Below the pieces are notes generated by a model, which worked only from the letters and a program-made list of their open reading frames with translations, was not told the DNA's origin and made no database searches. This document shows positions 9,784 to 18,722 of a stretch of DNA of 64,000 nt, in pieces (position 1 is the stretch's first letter; every line of letters starts with the position of its first letter). The DNA comes from Caldora sp965222765 (lineage in GTDB: Bacteria > Cyanobacteriota > Cyanobacteriia > Cyanobacteriales > Coleofasciculaceae), in NCBI GenBank assembly GCA_965222765.1, contig CBDCVG010000015.1, positions 1 to 64,000 on the forward strand, read 5' to 3'. The position numbers and the translations under genes are program-made.

Positions 9784-10386
9784 GTGAACCTAACAACTGA
9801 CCAATTAGATGCTCTCAAAGAATTAATTAATATTGGTGTTGGTCAGGCAGCTGGAATGTTGAATGAAATGATTGAATTTCACATCCGGTTGCAAATTCCT
9901 GTAGTCAAGTTATTATCACCTGATTTGTTGCAAAAGGAGTTAGGAGAACGTATTGGCTCTGAGCAGCTTTCTACTGTGAAGTTAGACTTCGGCGGCTCAT
10001 TTGTGGGAACTGCTGAACTAGTCTTCCCCACTGAGAGTGCAGCAACTCTTGTTGCTGTTCTTACTGGTGAAGAACCGGGTAGCCCAGACCTTGATTCTCT
10101 CAAGATTGGTACTCTCAGCGAAGTTGGCAATATTCTCCTCAACGGTGTCATGGGGTCAATTAGCAATATACTAGACCAACCTTTGAAATATGCGGTTCCC
10201 AGCTATACAGAAGATAGTCTTGAGAACCTATTGCCCTTCAAAAATAACCATGATCAGGCAACTGTGCTTTTAGCTGAAGCTCGTTTTGATATTGAAGAAC
10301 TGCAACTTCAAGGAGATATTGTCCTCTTTTTTGACGTAGGTTCTTTTGAGGTTCTGCTGGAGGCGATTGAGTTGGTAGAGACGTAA
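9784..10386 (+). CDS. cheC: CheC-family phosphatase, paralogue 2
   Basis: 200 residues. GTG start at 9784 preceded by AGGAGAG at suitable spacing, which decides this start. Both catalytic ExxN sites are present: KELINIG near residue 12 and LSEVGNILLNG near 104, each followed by the family's conserved Asn/Pro positions. It directly follows cheY, its expected substrate. The last codons and stop lie inside the left arm of the inverted repeat at 10375, so that element has supplied the present C-terminus. Confidence 0.9.
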   Translation: MNLTTDQLDALKELINIGVGQAAGMLNEMIEFHIRLQIPVVKLLSPDLLQKELGERIGSEQLSTVKLDFGGSFVGTAELVFPTESAATLVAVLTGEEPGSPDLDSLKIGTLSEVGNILLNGVMGSISNILDQPLKYAVPSYTEDSLENLLPFKNNHDQATVLLAEARFDIEELQLQGDIVLFFDVGSFEVLLEAIELVET

Positions 10387-10522
10387 AATGCTACGGGGAG
10401 CAGGTTAAATTCAGAGAACAAATGTACTGAAATAACGCCTAACTACCACTGAAGCCCGCAAAACATCAATGTAGTTCAAGCGTTCTTATAAAATTGACCT
10501 GCTCCCAATGCTACGTCTCTAC
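10375..10522. repeat. MITE-like element with GTAGAGACGTA ends
   Basis: Inverted ends: GTAGAGACGTA at 10375-10385 plus GGGAGCAGGT at 10396-10405, facing ACCTGCTCCC at 10497-10506 and TACGTCTCTAC at 10512-10522. About 148 bp, no coding capacity. The ends resemble those of non-autonomous elements widespread in cyanobacteria. It overlaps the end of cheC. Confidence 0.7.
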
Positions 10523-10590
10523 ATTATATTTTTTGCGCTGCAAATGATATGGATATAGAGAGTATAAAAAAGGTATAATAAATATATAGA

Positions 10591-10854
10591 ATGGAATTTG
10601 AGTTTGACTCTGCAAAGAGCAGCACAAACAAGGAGAAACACGGCATAGACTTCGAGGAGATTCAGGCTCTTTGGGAAGATGAGCGGTTGCTGGAAGTTCC
10701 AGCCAAGACAATAGACGAACTTCGATATGTTGTTATCGGAAAGCTCAATGGCAAGTTTTGGTCTGTTGTCATCACCTACCGAGGCGACCGTATCAGGATC
10801 ATCTCGGCACGGAGGTCACGAGATAAGGAGATAGCTCTTTATGAAGGTAAGTGA
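10591..10854 (+). CDS. brnT: BrnT-family toxin
   Basis: 87 residues with the BrnT pattern: EFDSAKSSTNKEKHGIDFEE at the N-terminus, YVVIGKLNGKFWSVVITYR in the middle and IISARRSRDKE at the end. BrnT is a RelE-fold ribonuclease toxin that inhibits translation. The gene overlaps the antitoxin by 14 bp, the usual arrangement. It is intact and follows directly on a MITE. Confidence 0.9.
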   Translation: MEFEFDSAKSSTNKEKHGIDFEEIQALWEDERLLEVPAKTIDELRYVVIGKLNGKFWSVVITYRGDRIRIISARRSRDKEIALYEGK

Positions 10855-11080
10855 TTTTGAAAAGAAGTTTGATGAAGGTAATGAGGACATCGTTGACGAT
10901 CTCGATCTGAGTCAGGCGCGTCGTTTCAATGAGAAGCACAAGAGAGTCAATGTCGATTTCCCAACCGCTATCGTTGAGGCTATCGATGAACTTGCGAGTT
11001 TGGTCGGGGTTACCCGGCAGTCCCTTATCAAGGTTTGGATCGCCGAGAGACTTCAGGAGGAAAACCGAAAAAATAATTGA
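10841..11080 (+). CDS. brnA: BrnA-like CopG-type antitoxin
   Basis: 79 residues with a C-terminal ribbon-helix-helix (VNVDFPTAIVEAIDELASLVGVTRQSLIKVWIAERL region). BrnA neutralises BrnT and represses its own promoter. Start ATG 10841 lies inside brnT, giving translational coupling. The end abuts an IS5 remnant, but the reading frame is complete. Confidence 0.88.
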   Translation: MKVSDFEKKFDEGNEDIVDDLDLSQARRFNEKHKRVNVDFPTAIVEAIDELASLVGVTRQSLIKVWIAERLQEENRKNN

Positions 11081-11679
11081 TACCCTCTATAACTCCCTGA
11101 AGGTAAAACTGGATAAAAAACCAAGAACTCACCGCATTATAGCAAGAATTGAGTATCTTAAATTTGCCAAAAAGAGAAGACCATCTCAAAAACAAAGAAG
11201 AAAGGCGGTAAAGAAACAACTCCAATATCTCAAACGAAATTTGGGACATATCGAGAGATTAATCGAGAAGGGAGCCAGTCTAGAGCTCTTAAGTAAAAGG
11301 CAATACAGGAATTTATTAGTATCGAGTGAAATTTAACGAAAGTGGAGATTTTATCTCACAAATTGAATCCTACAAAGCTCAGACAGGAGTTTACCCGGAA
11401 TCAGTTCATGCGGATAAAATTTATCGCACCCGAGTCCATCGGGCTTGGTGTAAACAACGAGGTATTCGCTTGAGTGGAGTCCCTTTAGGAAGACCTCCGG
11501 TAAAGGTAAGTCCAGAAGTAAAAAAACAGGCTCAAGAAGACGAGGGTATTCGCAACGAAATTGAGGGAAAATTTGGACAGGCGAAAAGAAGATTCAGCTT
11601 GAATCGAGTCATGGCTAAACTTTCTAATACTTCAGAAACTTCGATTTCAATGACCTTTTTGGTAATGAATTTTAGTTGA
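11081..11679 (+). pseudogene. Decayed IS5-family transposase
   Basis: Two pieces of one transposase. 11090-11336 encodes a basic helical segment (KKRRPSQKQRRKAVKKQLQY then SKRQYRNLLV) typical of the region before the DDE core. 11326-11679, in another frame, encodes its C-terminal part: YPESVHADKIYRTRVHRAWC, RLSGVPLGRP and the final SMTFLVMNFS. The intervening catalytic segment is deleted and there is a frame change, so it cannot be active. Confidence 0.8.
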
Positions 11680-11785
11680 AACTGCTGAGGCAGTTTTACT
11701 GTCTTTTTTTGTGTCAATTTTTCCCAAATATTACCGTTTTGCCAAGGAGTATTAACACCAGTTATGAAAAGAATCCTCTTTCTCA

Positions 11786-11869
11786 AGTAGGGCTTATGAT
11801 TTGGGCAAAGCGACCGTCTAGTTCATTTCCCACCCCCTGTTTTTTCTAACTTTTTCAGCAAGCCCTACT
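11786..11869. repeat. Short inverted-repeat element (AGTAGGGCTT ends)
   Basis: AGTAGGGCTT at 11786-11795 and its complement AAGCCCTACT at 11860-11869. The right end contains TCAGCAAGCCCTA, a motif that recurs near 19904, 48842 (reverse), 51479 and 52450, so it is probably the terminus of a dispersed mobile element. Confidence 0.6.
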
Positions 11870-11870
11870 T

Positions 11871-11990
11871 ATACCCCTCTTCTGTCAGACTCCGAAAAAT
11901 AGGGGTCAAACCCTGATTCTCTCGTTAGGTATCGTTGGCTGTAATGACGGAATCTCGTCAGAATTTCGGAAAGTGACAGAAGAGGGGTAT
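11871..11990. repeat. 120-bp MITE-like element with about 27-bp terminal inverted repeats
   Basis: Left arm ATACCCCTCTTCTGTCA then TCCGAAA (11871-11897) matches in reverse TTTCGGA then TGACAGAAGAGGGGTAT (11964-11990) with a few mismatches. No open frame. It lies directly beside the preceding short element, suggesting nested insertions. From 11991 to 12307 I see no gene; a GAACCCAAGT/ACCTTGGGTTC hairpin at about 12177-12202 followed by TTTTG is a possible terminator. Confidence 0.7.
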
Positions 11991-12307
11991 TACCTCCAAA
12001 TATTGTTCGAGCTAGCATCGAGAGTATTTCAGGAAAAACTTAAACATGACATAAGCATTACTTAACCTATATCAGAGATAATTTTAGAGAGACATTTTAA
12101 ATTGACTAAACAAGTTTTTAGTATTAATGCTTCTCACACCTTTGTATTTTCAGATGCTTGAAAGGACATCTTTTTGAACCCAAGTGCTAACAAACCTTGG
12201 GTTCTTTTGTTGACAAGAAATAGGGTAAATTCATCACAAAAAGAACTGTTCAAAGGGAAGAGGTAAACAAAGGAGAATCAATTCTGATCCCTTTAGTCTT
12301 TAAGCTG

Positions 12308-13030
12308 TTATTCTACTAAATGATTCTCCAAGGCAAACCGAACAAGTTCAGCTCTTTTACTGGTGTCCGTTTTTCTCAGGAGATTACTGACGTACTTTTC
12401 TATTGTCCGATGACTGAGGTGAAGGGTGCTGCCAATTTCGACATTGGATTGGCCTGTAGTCAGTAAATCCAAAACTTCCTGTTCACGATTAGTTAGATGG
12501 AAATTATTAATTTTGGGAGCACTCGCCTCTTGCTGTCCATTGTTTATACTTTTAATTGGAGTTGATGCCGATGTTTGCTCTTGAGATGTCTTAGTTGATT
12601 TTTCTGGTATCCCTTGAGCTGGTTTAGTTGAGGAGAAGCGTAACTCTGCTTGTATCATCGTTGCTCGTTCTAGGAGATTGCGAATAACCGCACCTAACTC
12701 TTCCATCTCAAAAGGTTTTGGCAGATACAAGTCACACCCTAACTGATAGCCACGAATCCGCTCTTTCATACTACCGCGCTCAGTTAAAAAGACCACTGGT
12801 AACAAGCGAAACGCTGGTTTCTGACGAACTTGCCGCACCAACTCGTACCCATCCATTCGAGGCATATTGATATCTGTGACAATCATGTGAGGATGGTAAG
12901 TTTCGAGCATCGAGAGTGCTTGTTGACCATCCTCAGCCGCGATCACTGAGTAGCCTGCCATCTCTAAGTAATCACTGACAGAGAGACGGGTACCTAAATT
13001 GTCATCTGCAACTAGGATGATCAAGGGCAT
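12308..13030 (-). CDS. NarL/LuxR-type response regulator
   Basis: 240 residues. N-terminal receiver with D9-D10 and phospho-acceptor D53 (VTDINMPRMDG), K105 in LPKPFEM; a Ser/Thr/Gln-rich linker (about 140-172); and a C-terminal LuxR-type HTH (LTNREQEVLDLLTTGQSNVEI then HLSHRTIEKYVSNLLRKT). It is expected to bind DNA as a phosphorylated dimer. No cognate kinase adjoins it. Intact, ATG start at 13028-13030. Confidence 0.92.
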   Translation of the reverse strand: MPLIILVADDNLGTRLSVSDYLEMAGYSVIAAEDGQQALSMLETYHPHMIVTDINMPRMDGYELVRQVRQKPAFRLLPVVFLTERGSMKERIRGYQLGCDLYLPKPFEMEELGAVIRNLLERATMIQAELRFSSTKPAQGIPEKSTKTSQEQTSASTPIKSINNGQQEASAPKINNFHLTNREQEVLDLLTTGQSNVEIGSTLHLSHRTIEKYVSNLLRKTDTSKRAELVRFALENHLVE

Positions 13031-13251
13031 GGAGTAATAAGATATAAAGATAACCTATTCCTAGGCTAGGTCAAACTAGCCCACCAATCCACTTAACAGG
13101 AACTTTATCTGTTTGTCTTTGGGATGAGGGTATGATACCAATTTGCACTCACAAGCGTAATCTTGGAAGTGAGATAATTCTCCTCTTGTTTCCTAATGTG
13201 ATAATTACAGTTTAGACTGCAATTTAGTATCAGGGGATTGACATCCTCCCT

Positions 13252-13280
13252 CCGCTATACCTCGTTACGAGGTATAGCGG
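13252..13280. other. IS200/IS605-type right-end hairpin
   Basis: Perfect hairpin: CGCTATACCTCG (13253-13264), loop TTA, CGAGGTATAGCG (13268-13279), extendable by one more pair. Its place immediately at the 3' end of a tnpB remnant on the minus strand fits the RE hairpin recognised by Y1 transposases of IS200/IS605 elements. Confidence 0.75.
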
Positions 13281-13437
13281 GGGATTCCCAAGAGTTCTTG
13301 GTTCGCAGTTCATCGAGCCGACTTAGAACCAGAGCGTCTCCGTTCTTGAGCCAGAGGTCAGTTTCTCCCTGCGCTTTCGAGCTTTTGGCTCCGGATTCTG
13401 TATGCCCTACAGTACCGTTTAAATATTCAGCTAAGGT
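13255..13437 (-). pseudogene. tnpB: 3' stub of an IS200/IS605 tnpB
   Basis: On the minus strand one frame reads LAEYLNGTVGHTESGAKSSK, then GETDLWLKNGDALVLSRLDE, then LRTKNSWESPAIPRNEV and stop at 13255-13257. The GHTES and LVLSRLDELRTKN segments are typical of the extreme C-terminus of cyanobacterial TnpB. The RuvC-like catalytic core is absent, so only about 60 codons remain. The rest of 13031-13614 shows no other gene. Confidence 0.7.
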
Positions 13438-13614
13438 AAAAGGGTTAAGGAAAAAGTAAATTCGCTTATCGCCCTATATTTCTATTGTCCCATATCAAAA
13501 CTAAACCTATCACATGCAAACTTTCCCTTCTGCGCTGAAGCACCGCTAGGCTAACAACGCAGTTAGGACTAGAGGAATAACCACTAGTGGGATTGGGGAT
13601 TACAGAATTTTGTG

Positions 13615-15201
13615 TCAAATGCTAGAAACCAGCAAATTACTTGGTTGTCCCAAATTTCCTTCTAGAAGGACACTCCGTTGATTTGTATGAAGGTGACGTA
13701 GGATTTTGTAAATTGCTTCGACTTTGTCAGATGCCTCAGCTTTTTGAGCTAATACTGACAGAGATATCGGTGCATCTTCCTGCTTTAGCACTTGGATCAC
13801 CTTTTGCTGCAAATCCAGGATGGCTGCAGCTGCTTTCTTACCAGCTTCCACTCCTGGTTGGTGGTAAGCATTGATATTTACTAGAAAGCCATAAAAACCA
13901 ACAGCACGCTCATACAAAGCAATCAATGCTCCCACTGTCCGGGAATTAACTTGAGGAATTGTCACAGTGATGGAATCTCGCTGATTTTCGTACAAAGCTT
14001 GCTGAGTTCCTTGCAACAAACCTGATAGATAGTCTCCTGAAGTTACCCCTGGTTCGACTTCTGGGGAAGCTCCCTGACGATCTTCTAAGACTTCAATGAA
14101 GGTTGCGAAGAAGTTGGGTACTCCTTCCCGCAACTGCTGTACATAGGCGTGTTGGTCGGTTGTGCCTTTATTTCCATAGACAGCAATCCCCTGGTAAACT
14201 GTATTGCCATCTAGGTCTTTCTCTTTACCCAGAGATTCCATTACCAACTGCTGCAAGTAGCGAGAAAAGAGTAACAGACTATCTTTGTAGGGTAACACCA
14301 CCATATCTTTTTCCCCTTTGCCGTTCCCGGCAAAATACCAGGATAGGGCAAGTAAAGCAGCGGGATTTTCTTTAATCTTAGGTATTCGGGTAGCGGTGTC
14401 CATCTCCTTAGCACCGGCAAGCATATCTTGGATATTAATGCCTTGTAAAGCTGCTGGGAGCAGTCCCACCGCTGACATCTCCGAGGTGCGCCCTCCAATC
14501 CAGTCATACATAGGAAATGTTGTCAGCCAACCTTCAGATTTAGCAAGTTGATCCAGCTTGCTGTCTTTGCCTGTGATGGCTACTGCATGAGGACCAAATT
14601 CCAAATTCTGGGACTGATAAGCTTTTTTCGCTTCAACCATGCCATTGCGAGTTTCCGGTGTACCCCCAGACTTGGAGATTACTAATACTAAGGTGGTAGA
14701 GAGTCGGTTTTGTATTCTGGCAATTACAGCATCAATACCAGCGGGATCTGTATTGTCAATAAAGTGAATTGCTAAGGGGGGGAAGATTGGCGCAAGAGCC
14801 TCAGCAACAAATTGAGGGCCAAGGGCAGAACCTCCAATCCCGATGGAAAGAACATCGGTAAATTTGGAACCTCCAGGAGCGAGGATAGCACCACTATGAA
14901 CTTTTTCAGTAAAGCCTTCAATCTGTTCTAGGGTATTGAGGATTTCTGCTTGAAGTTGAGGGTTTGGTGTCAAATCAGGGGTTCGTAACCAGTAGTGGCC
15001 AACCATACGGTTCTCATCAGGATTAGCAATGGCTCCTCCCTCCAAGGCTTCCATCTCCTGAAATGCTTGCTCAAACTTTGGTTTTATACCCTCGACAAAA
15101 GTATTATCAAACCTCATACGGCTGACATCGAGGTAAAATCCCAAACCTTCGTGGTAATAAAGCCAGTCTTGGTAGCGTTGCCAGAGTGCCGCAGCGTCCA
15201 T
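13615..15201 (-). CDS. pgi: Glucose-6-phosphate isomerase
   Basis: 528 residues, the usual cyanobacterial length. Interconverts glucose-6-P and fructose-6-P in the cytoplasm, linking glycolysis, the oxidative pentose phosphate pathway and glycogen metabolism. Signatures: SIGIGGSALGPQFVAEAL near residue 115, SKSGGTPETRN near 175, GNKGTTDQHAYVQQLREG near 345. ATG start at 15199-15201 is where homology begins. It stands alone and is intact. Confidence 0.96.
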   Translation of the reverse strand: MDAAALWQRYQDWLYYHEGLGFYLDVSRMRFDNTFVEGIKPKFEQAFQEMEALEGGAIANPDENRMVGHYWLRTPDLTPNPQLQAEILNTLEQIEGFTEKVHSGAILAPGGSKFTDVLSIGIGGSALGPQFVAEALAPIFPPLAIHFIDNTDPAGIDAVIARIQNRLSTTLVLVISKSGGTPETRNGMVEAKKAYQSQNLEFGPHAVAITGKDSKLDQLAKSEGWLTTFPMYDWIGGRTSEMSAVGLLPAALQGINIQDMLAGAKEMDTATRIPKIKENPAALLALSWYFAGNGKGEKDMVVLPYKDSLLLFSRYLQQLVMESLGKEKDLDGNTVYQGIAVYGNKGTTDQHAYVQQLREGVPNFFATFIEVLEDRQGASPEVEPGVTSGDYLSGLLQGTQQALYENQRDSITVTIPQVNSRTVGALIALYERAVGFYGFLVNINAYHQPGVEAGKKAAAAILDLQQKVIQVLKQEDAPISLSVLAQKAEASDKVEAIYKILRHLHTNQRSVLLEGNLGQPSNLLVSSI

Positions 15202-15558
15202 AAATAACCCTCTTTCCTTCTGTCTTTACCAATCACAAGTTTAAGTTGTCTGCTGCTAGTTGTCAGTTGTTATCTCGATTGTCTCTGAAGAAACACGCTC
15301 AAAGCTAATGGCTAATGGCTAATTTTTCAAGAAACACTCCTTCGATAGTGAGGGAGCAGGGAGCAGCGAAGAGGATTATACAAAAGTTTCTTCCATTCGT
15401 CGCGGGTGACAATCGCTGCGAGTGGAGTTGCTCTGAAAAAATAAAGTAACAGGCAACAGTCACTTTTACTGGGAAGTTATATCATCAACTTCTGGTAAAT
15501 TAATGCTATTGCTTATCAATAAAGACTGCCCTCGTCTCAAATAGTAGGCTACATATTC
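15202..15558. other. Intergenic region between divergent pgi and iron permease genes
   Basis: 357 bp with no open frame of note. It contains short direct repeats (GCTAATGGCTAATGGCTAAT near 15306) and a GGGAGCAGGGAGCAG run near 15352. Both flanking genes must be transcribed from here, but I cannot pick out a convincing promoter. Confidence 0.6.
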
Positions 15559-17265
15559 ATGGAAAAACCAGCCAAAGATGCACCAACCACTCTTGTGCAG
15601 TCACCACATCAGAAATTATTGCTTTCAGGGCTTCTCAATGGTTGGACAGCTTTAGTGATAGCGATCGCTTTTTTAGTAGCGACGCCAGTGCTATTTGTTT
15701 TGAGTAATGTATTTGTTGACTCTGGGGATATTTGGGAGCATCTGGCTCAGACTGTCTTGTGGCGTTATATTACCAACTCATTCTTGTTGATGATTGGTGT
15801 TGGTTGTGGTGTGTTGGTAATTGGTGTCGGTACAGCATGGCTGGTAACTATGTGCTCTTTTTGGGGTTCTCGTCTGTTTGAATGGGCACTATTGCTACCC
15901 CTAGCTGCTCCGGCTTATGTACTTGCTTACACCTACACTGACTTTTTGGACTTTGCAGGTAGAGTACAGACAGAGCTTCGTGAGCTATTTGGCTGGGGTT
16001 ATGGGGACTACTGGTTTCCGAATATCCGCTCCATTGGTGGCGCGATCGCAATGTTGATCCTGGTACTATATCCCTACGTTTATTTACTAGCTCGTGTTGC
16101 CTTTTTAGAGCAGTCGGGGTGTACTTTAGAAGCTAGCCGTAGTCTTGGTTGTGGTCCCTGGCGTAGTTTTTTCACCGTTGCTTTACCGTTGGCAAGGCCT
16201 GCAATTGTTGCTGGTTTATCTCTTGTCCTGATGGAAACCCTCAACGACTTCGGCACAGTACAGTATTTTGGCGTAGAAACCTTCACCACTGGGATCTATA
16301 GGACTTGGTTTGGTTTGGGTGAGAGAGCAGGAGCAGCTCAGCTGGCAGCTTTTCTATTATTATTCATTCTCTGGCTAATTTTACTTGAGCGTTGGTCAAG
16401 ACGGCAGGCACGATATTACCAAAACACGGGGACACAACGCCAAATGTCTAGCTATCAACTAGGATTTATACAAGCTTTAGGTGCTTGGTTAGCTTGTTTC
16501 GTACCCCTGTTTCTGGGTTTTCTGCTACCAGCGGCAATCCTGCTGGAGATGACTATCAAAAATGCTACTATCACCTTTGATGAACGCTTTTGGGGTTTTG
16601 CCAGAAACAGTTTCATCCTTGCGGTAATTACTGCCGTATTGGGAGTAATAATTGCCTTGATTATGGCTTATGGATTACGGCTATATCCTAAAATCTTAAT
16701 GCGCTTCGCCGTCCGCATTGCCTCAATGGGTTATGCAATTCCAGGTTCAGTGATTGCAGTGGGTATCCTCATTCCTATTGGTAGACTAGATAATGCGATC
16801 GATGCTTGGATGCGTAGCACCTTTGGCATATCCACTGGTTTACTCCTGAGTGGCACAATCACGGCTTTAGTGTTTGCTTACTTAGTACGTTTTCTTGCTG
16901 TCTCTTTCAATACAATTGAAGCAAGTTTAGGCAAAATCAGACCAAGTCTTGATGATGCTGCTCGTTCCCTTGGTCAAGGACCAACTAGTACTCTTGTTAA
17001 AGTACATGTACCAATTATGTGGGGTAGCTTGTTGACAGCAGCAATGCTGGTATTTGTTGATGTCATGAAAGAGCTACCTGCAACCCTGATTATTCGACCA
17101 TTTAATTTTGATACCCTAGCAGTAAGAGTATACAATCTAGCTGCCGATGAGCGACTAGCGGAAGCAGCGGGAGCAGCACTAGCAATTGTTGCTGTGGGAA
17201 TTGTACCAGTGATTATTCTGAGTATGAGAGTGGCTCAGTCTCGAGTAAATCGAAGCAACGGTTGA
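15559..17265 (+). CDS. futB: Ferric iron ABC transporter permease (FutB/SfuB type)
   Basis: 568 residues with about 12 membrane segments in two homologous halves, each carrying a BPD-type EAA loop: EASRSLGCGPWRSFFTVALP near 193 and DAARSLGQGPTSTLVKVHVP near 471. This fused permease architecture is that of FutB/SfuB/HitB, the inner-membrane channel for periplasmic ferric iron delivered by FutA. Neither the binding protein nor the ATPase is adjacent, as is common in cyanobacteria. A related substrate (thiamine, spermidine) cannot be excluded. Confidence 0.85.
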   Translation: MEKPAKDAPTTLVQSPHQKLLLSGLLNGWTALVIAIAFLVATPVLFVLSNVFVDSGDIWEHLAQTVLWRYITNSFLLMIGVGCGVLVIGVGTAWLVTMCSFWGSRLFEWALLLPLAAPAYVLAYTYTDFLDFAGRVQTELRELFGWGYGDYWFPNIRSIGGAIAMLILVLYPYVYLLARVAFLEQSGCTLEASRSLGCGPWRSFFTVALPLARPAIVAGLSLVLMETLNDFGTVQYFGVETFTTGIYRTWFGLGERAGAAQLAAFLLLFILWLILLERWSRRQARYYQNTGTQRQMSSYQLGFIQALGAWLACFVPLFLGFLLPAAILLEMTIKNATITFDERFWGFARNSFILAVITAVLGVIIALIMAYGLRLYPKILMRFAVRIASMGYAIPGSVIAVGILIPIGRLDNAIDAWMRSTFGISTGLLLSGTITALVFAYLVRFLAVSFNTIEASLGKIRPSLDDAARSLGQGPTSTLVKVHVPIMWGSLLTAAMLVFVDVMKELPATLIIRPFNFDTLAVRVYNLAADERLAEAAGAALAIVAVGIVPVIILSMRVAQSRVNRSNG

Positions 17266-17289
17266 TAGGAGAGACAAGGGAGAAAGTAA

Positions 17290-17900
17290 ATGACTTACAC
17301 ACCAGTAAAACTGACCTTTGAACAATATCTCGAATATGAAGACGGTACAGATAACCGCTATGAACTATGGGATGGGGAGCTAGTAGAGATGCCATCAGCC
17401 AGCCCACTGCATTCTGGGTTTTTTGTACAAAAAACAAATAACAAATAACAAACAACCAAGCGGCGGGCGGCTATCCCTCCTATCTCTAAAGGAATAGGCT
17501 TCCCGCCGCTTTCAGTGATGTCGGAGTACAAACAGGATTAGGAACTGCTAGGCTTCCAGATGTTGCCGTTATCGAAGGTGAACAATGGCAGATATTGCGG
17601 AATAAAGCTAGTAGCGCGGTGTTAAGTGTTCCTTCATTGGTAGCGGTTGAGGTAGTCAGCCCCTACAGAAACCAACTTGATGAGAACTACCGACGTGACT
17701 ATATAGAAAAGAAAGCAGAGTATGAGCAGCTCGGCATTGCTGAATACTGGATTGTTGACCCTCAAGCACAGCTAGTAACTCTACTGCTGTTGGTAAATGG
17801 GAGCTATCAGGCGACTGAATTCACTGGTAATCAGCAGATTGTTTCTCCGACTTTTCCTGAACTGGAGCTGACTGCTGCACAGGTTTTGCAAGCGAGGTGA
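17290..17900 (+). pseudogene. Uma2-family endonuclease gene interrupted by a repeat insertion
   Basis: Begins ATG 17290 with the typical Uma2 (DUF820) N-terminus MTYTPVKLTFEQYLEYED and RYELWDGELVEMP. Translation is lost at about 17420, where CAAATAA repeats and a palindrome intervene, and resumes at 17511 (SDVGVQTGLGTARLPDVAVI) through to VEVVSPYRNQ, KKAEYEQLGIAEYWIVDPQ and the stop at 17898. About 20-30 residues of the core are missing. Uma2 proteins are PD-(D/E)XK-fold, of unclear function, and abundant in cyanobacteria. Confidence 0.8.
17422..17511. repeat. Repeat plus palindrome inserted in the Uma2 gene
   Basis: CAAATAACAAATAACAAACAA microsatellite (about 17433-17455) followed by an inverted repeat AAGCGGCGGG (17458-17467) / CCCGCCGCTT (17502-17511) around a 34-bp loop. 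The two parts together separate the halves of the gene. Confidence 0.7.
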
Positions 17901-17986
17901 TTATTCCATCAGTCCAGACTCCAACTGCTTGTCTCTCTGGAAAACCAAAGATTTGAATTCGTGCGATCGCTGATTCTCTTCTTTCG

Positions 17987-18430
17987 CTAAAAACTTCTTC
18001 TAACCATGGGTACATGGGCAGCGGCTTCAATCCACAAGCGAGCATTGCAGGGTCCTGGACTGTAGGGCGTATAGACCAGGCGGCAGGGGCCTTTGATGTC
18101 TAATTGATGGCATTGATGGCTATGTTTGCCTTGCTTTACCACAATCGGCGGCTCGTTTTGATTATTCTTGGCATTATTGGCAATGGTTTTACGGTTAATA
18201 ACGACGCAGGTTTCCACTTGTCTAGGGCGCTTGTACCAAGTGCCTTTCGGGCCTCGGCGTCCGGCTATAACTACAGGCATTCCTCGTTTATATAGAGGAA
18301 TCATCCAGACCCGACCTTGCTTGGTGGCACCTTTGATTCGCCCTTGACTTAGAAGGCGGCGGACTCTGGCTTCAGAGATGCCAAGCATAAAGGATGCTTC
18401 TGTGCTGCCGACGTGGGTTTTTTTGTTCAT
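17987..18430 (-). CDS. Helix-turn-helix protein of unknown function
   Basis: 147 residues from ATG 18428-18430 (MNKKTHVGSTEASFMLGISE). The N-terminus has an excisionase/MerR-like winged HTH (EASFMLGISEARVRRLLSQG, RIKGATKQGRVWMIP). The C-terminal half carries GPCRLVYTPYSPGPCNARLW, which may be a small metal- or effector-binding domain. I know similar cyanobacterial proteins only as uncharacterised DNA-binding proteins. The frame could be extended upstream, but no better start exists. It ends beside the Uma2 remnant. Confidence 0.65.
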   Translation of the reverse strand: MNKKTHVGSTEASFMLGISEARVRRLLSQGRIKGATKQGRVWMIPLYKRGMPVVIAGRRGPKGTWYKRPRQVETCVVINRKTIANNAKNNQNEPPIVVKQGKHSHQCHQLDIKGPCRLVYTPYSPGPCNARLWIEAAAHVPMVRRSF

Positions 18431-18722
18431 TTTTTTGTTTTTTATATTGCGTGCTAGTTTTAGTTTAGGGTCGGTGAGGCAGAAAATCAAGGGGAAGTGA
18501 GTAATTACTCTACAAATTCCTGATTTCCTCTATCAGTGCTTGGTCAACACTGCCCAAGCAAACTGAACCCTCTCTTGAAGCTGTCATACATTGATCAGTC
18601 CAATAGTTGAAGATCTTCAATTTGCCCACTGGACCGGCAAGCTTAAAACTAGGGGTAAGGGACTTCCAAAAAATAAAACATCCCATAAAAAGAATGATAA
18701 TTATTGTCATGCGGATAGGAAG

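Noticed and set aside
13238..13459. Plus-strand open frame of 73 codons
   Set aside because: It is the antisense of the TnpB C-terminal stub and its hairpin; the minus-strand reading has recognisable TnpB sequence, the plus one does not.
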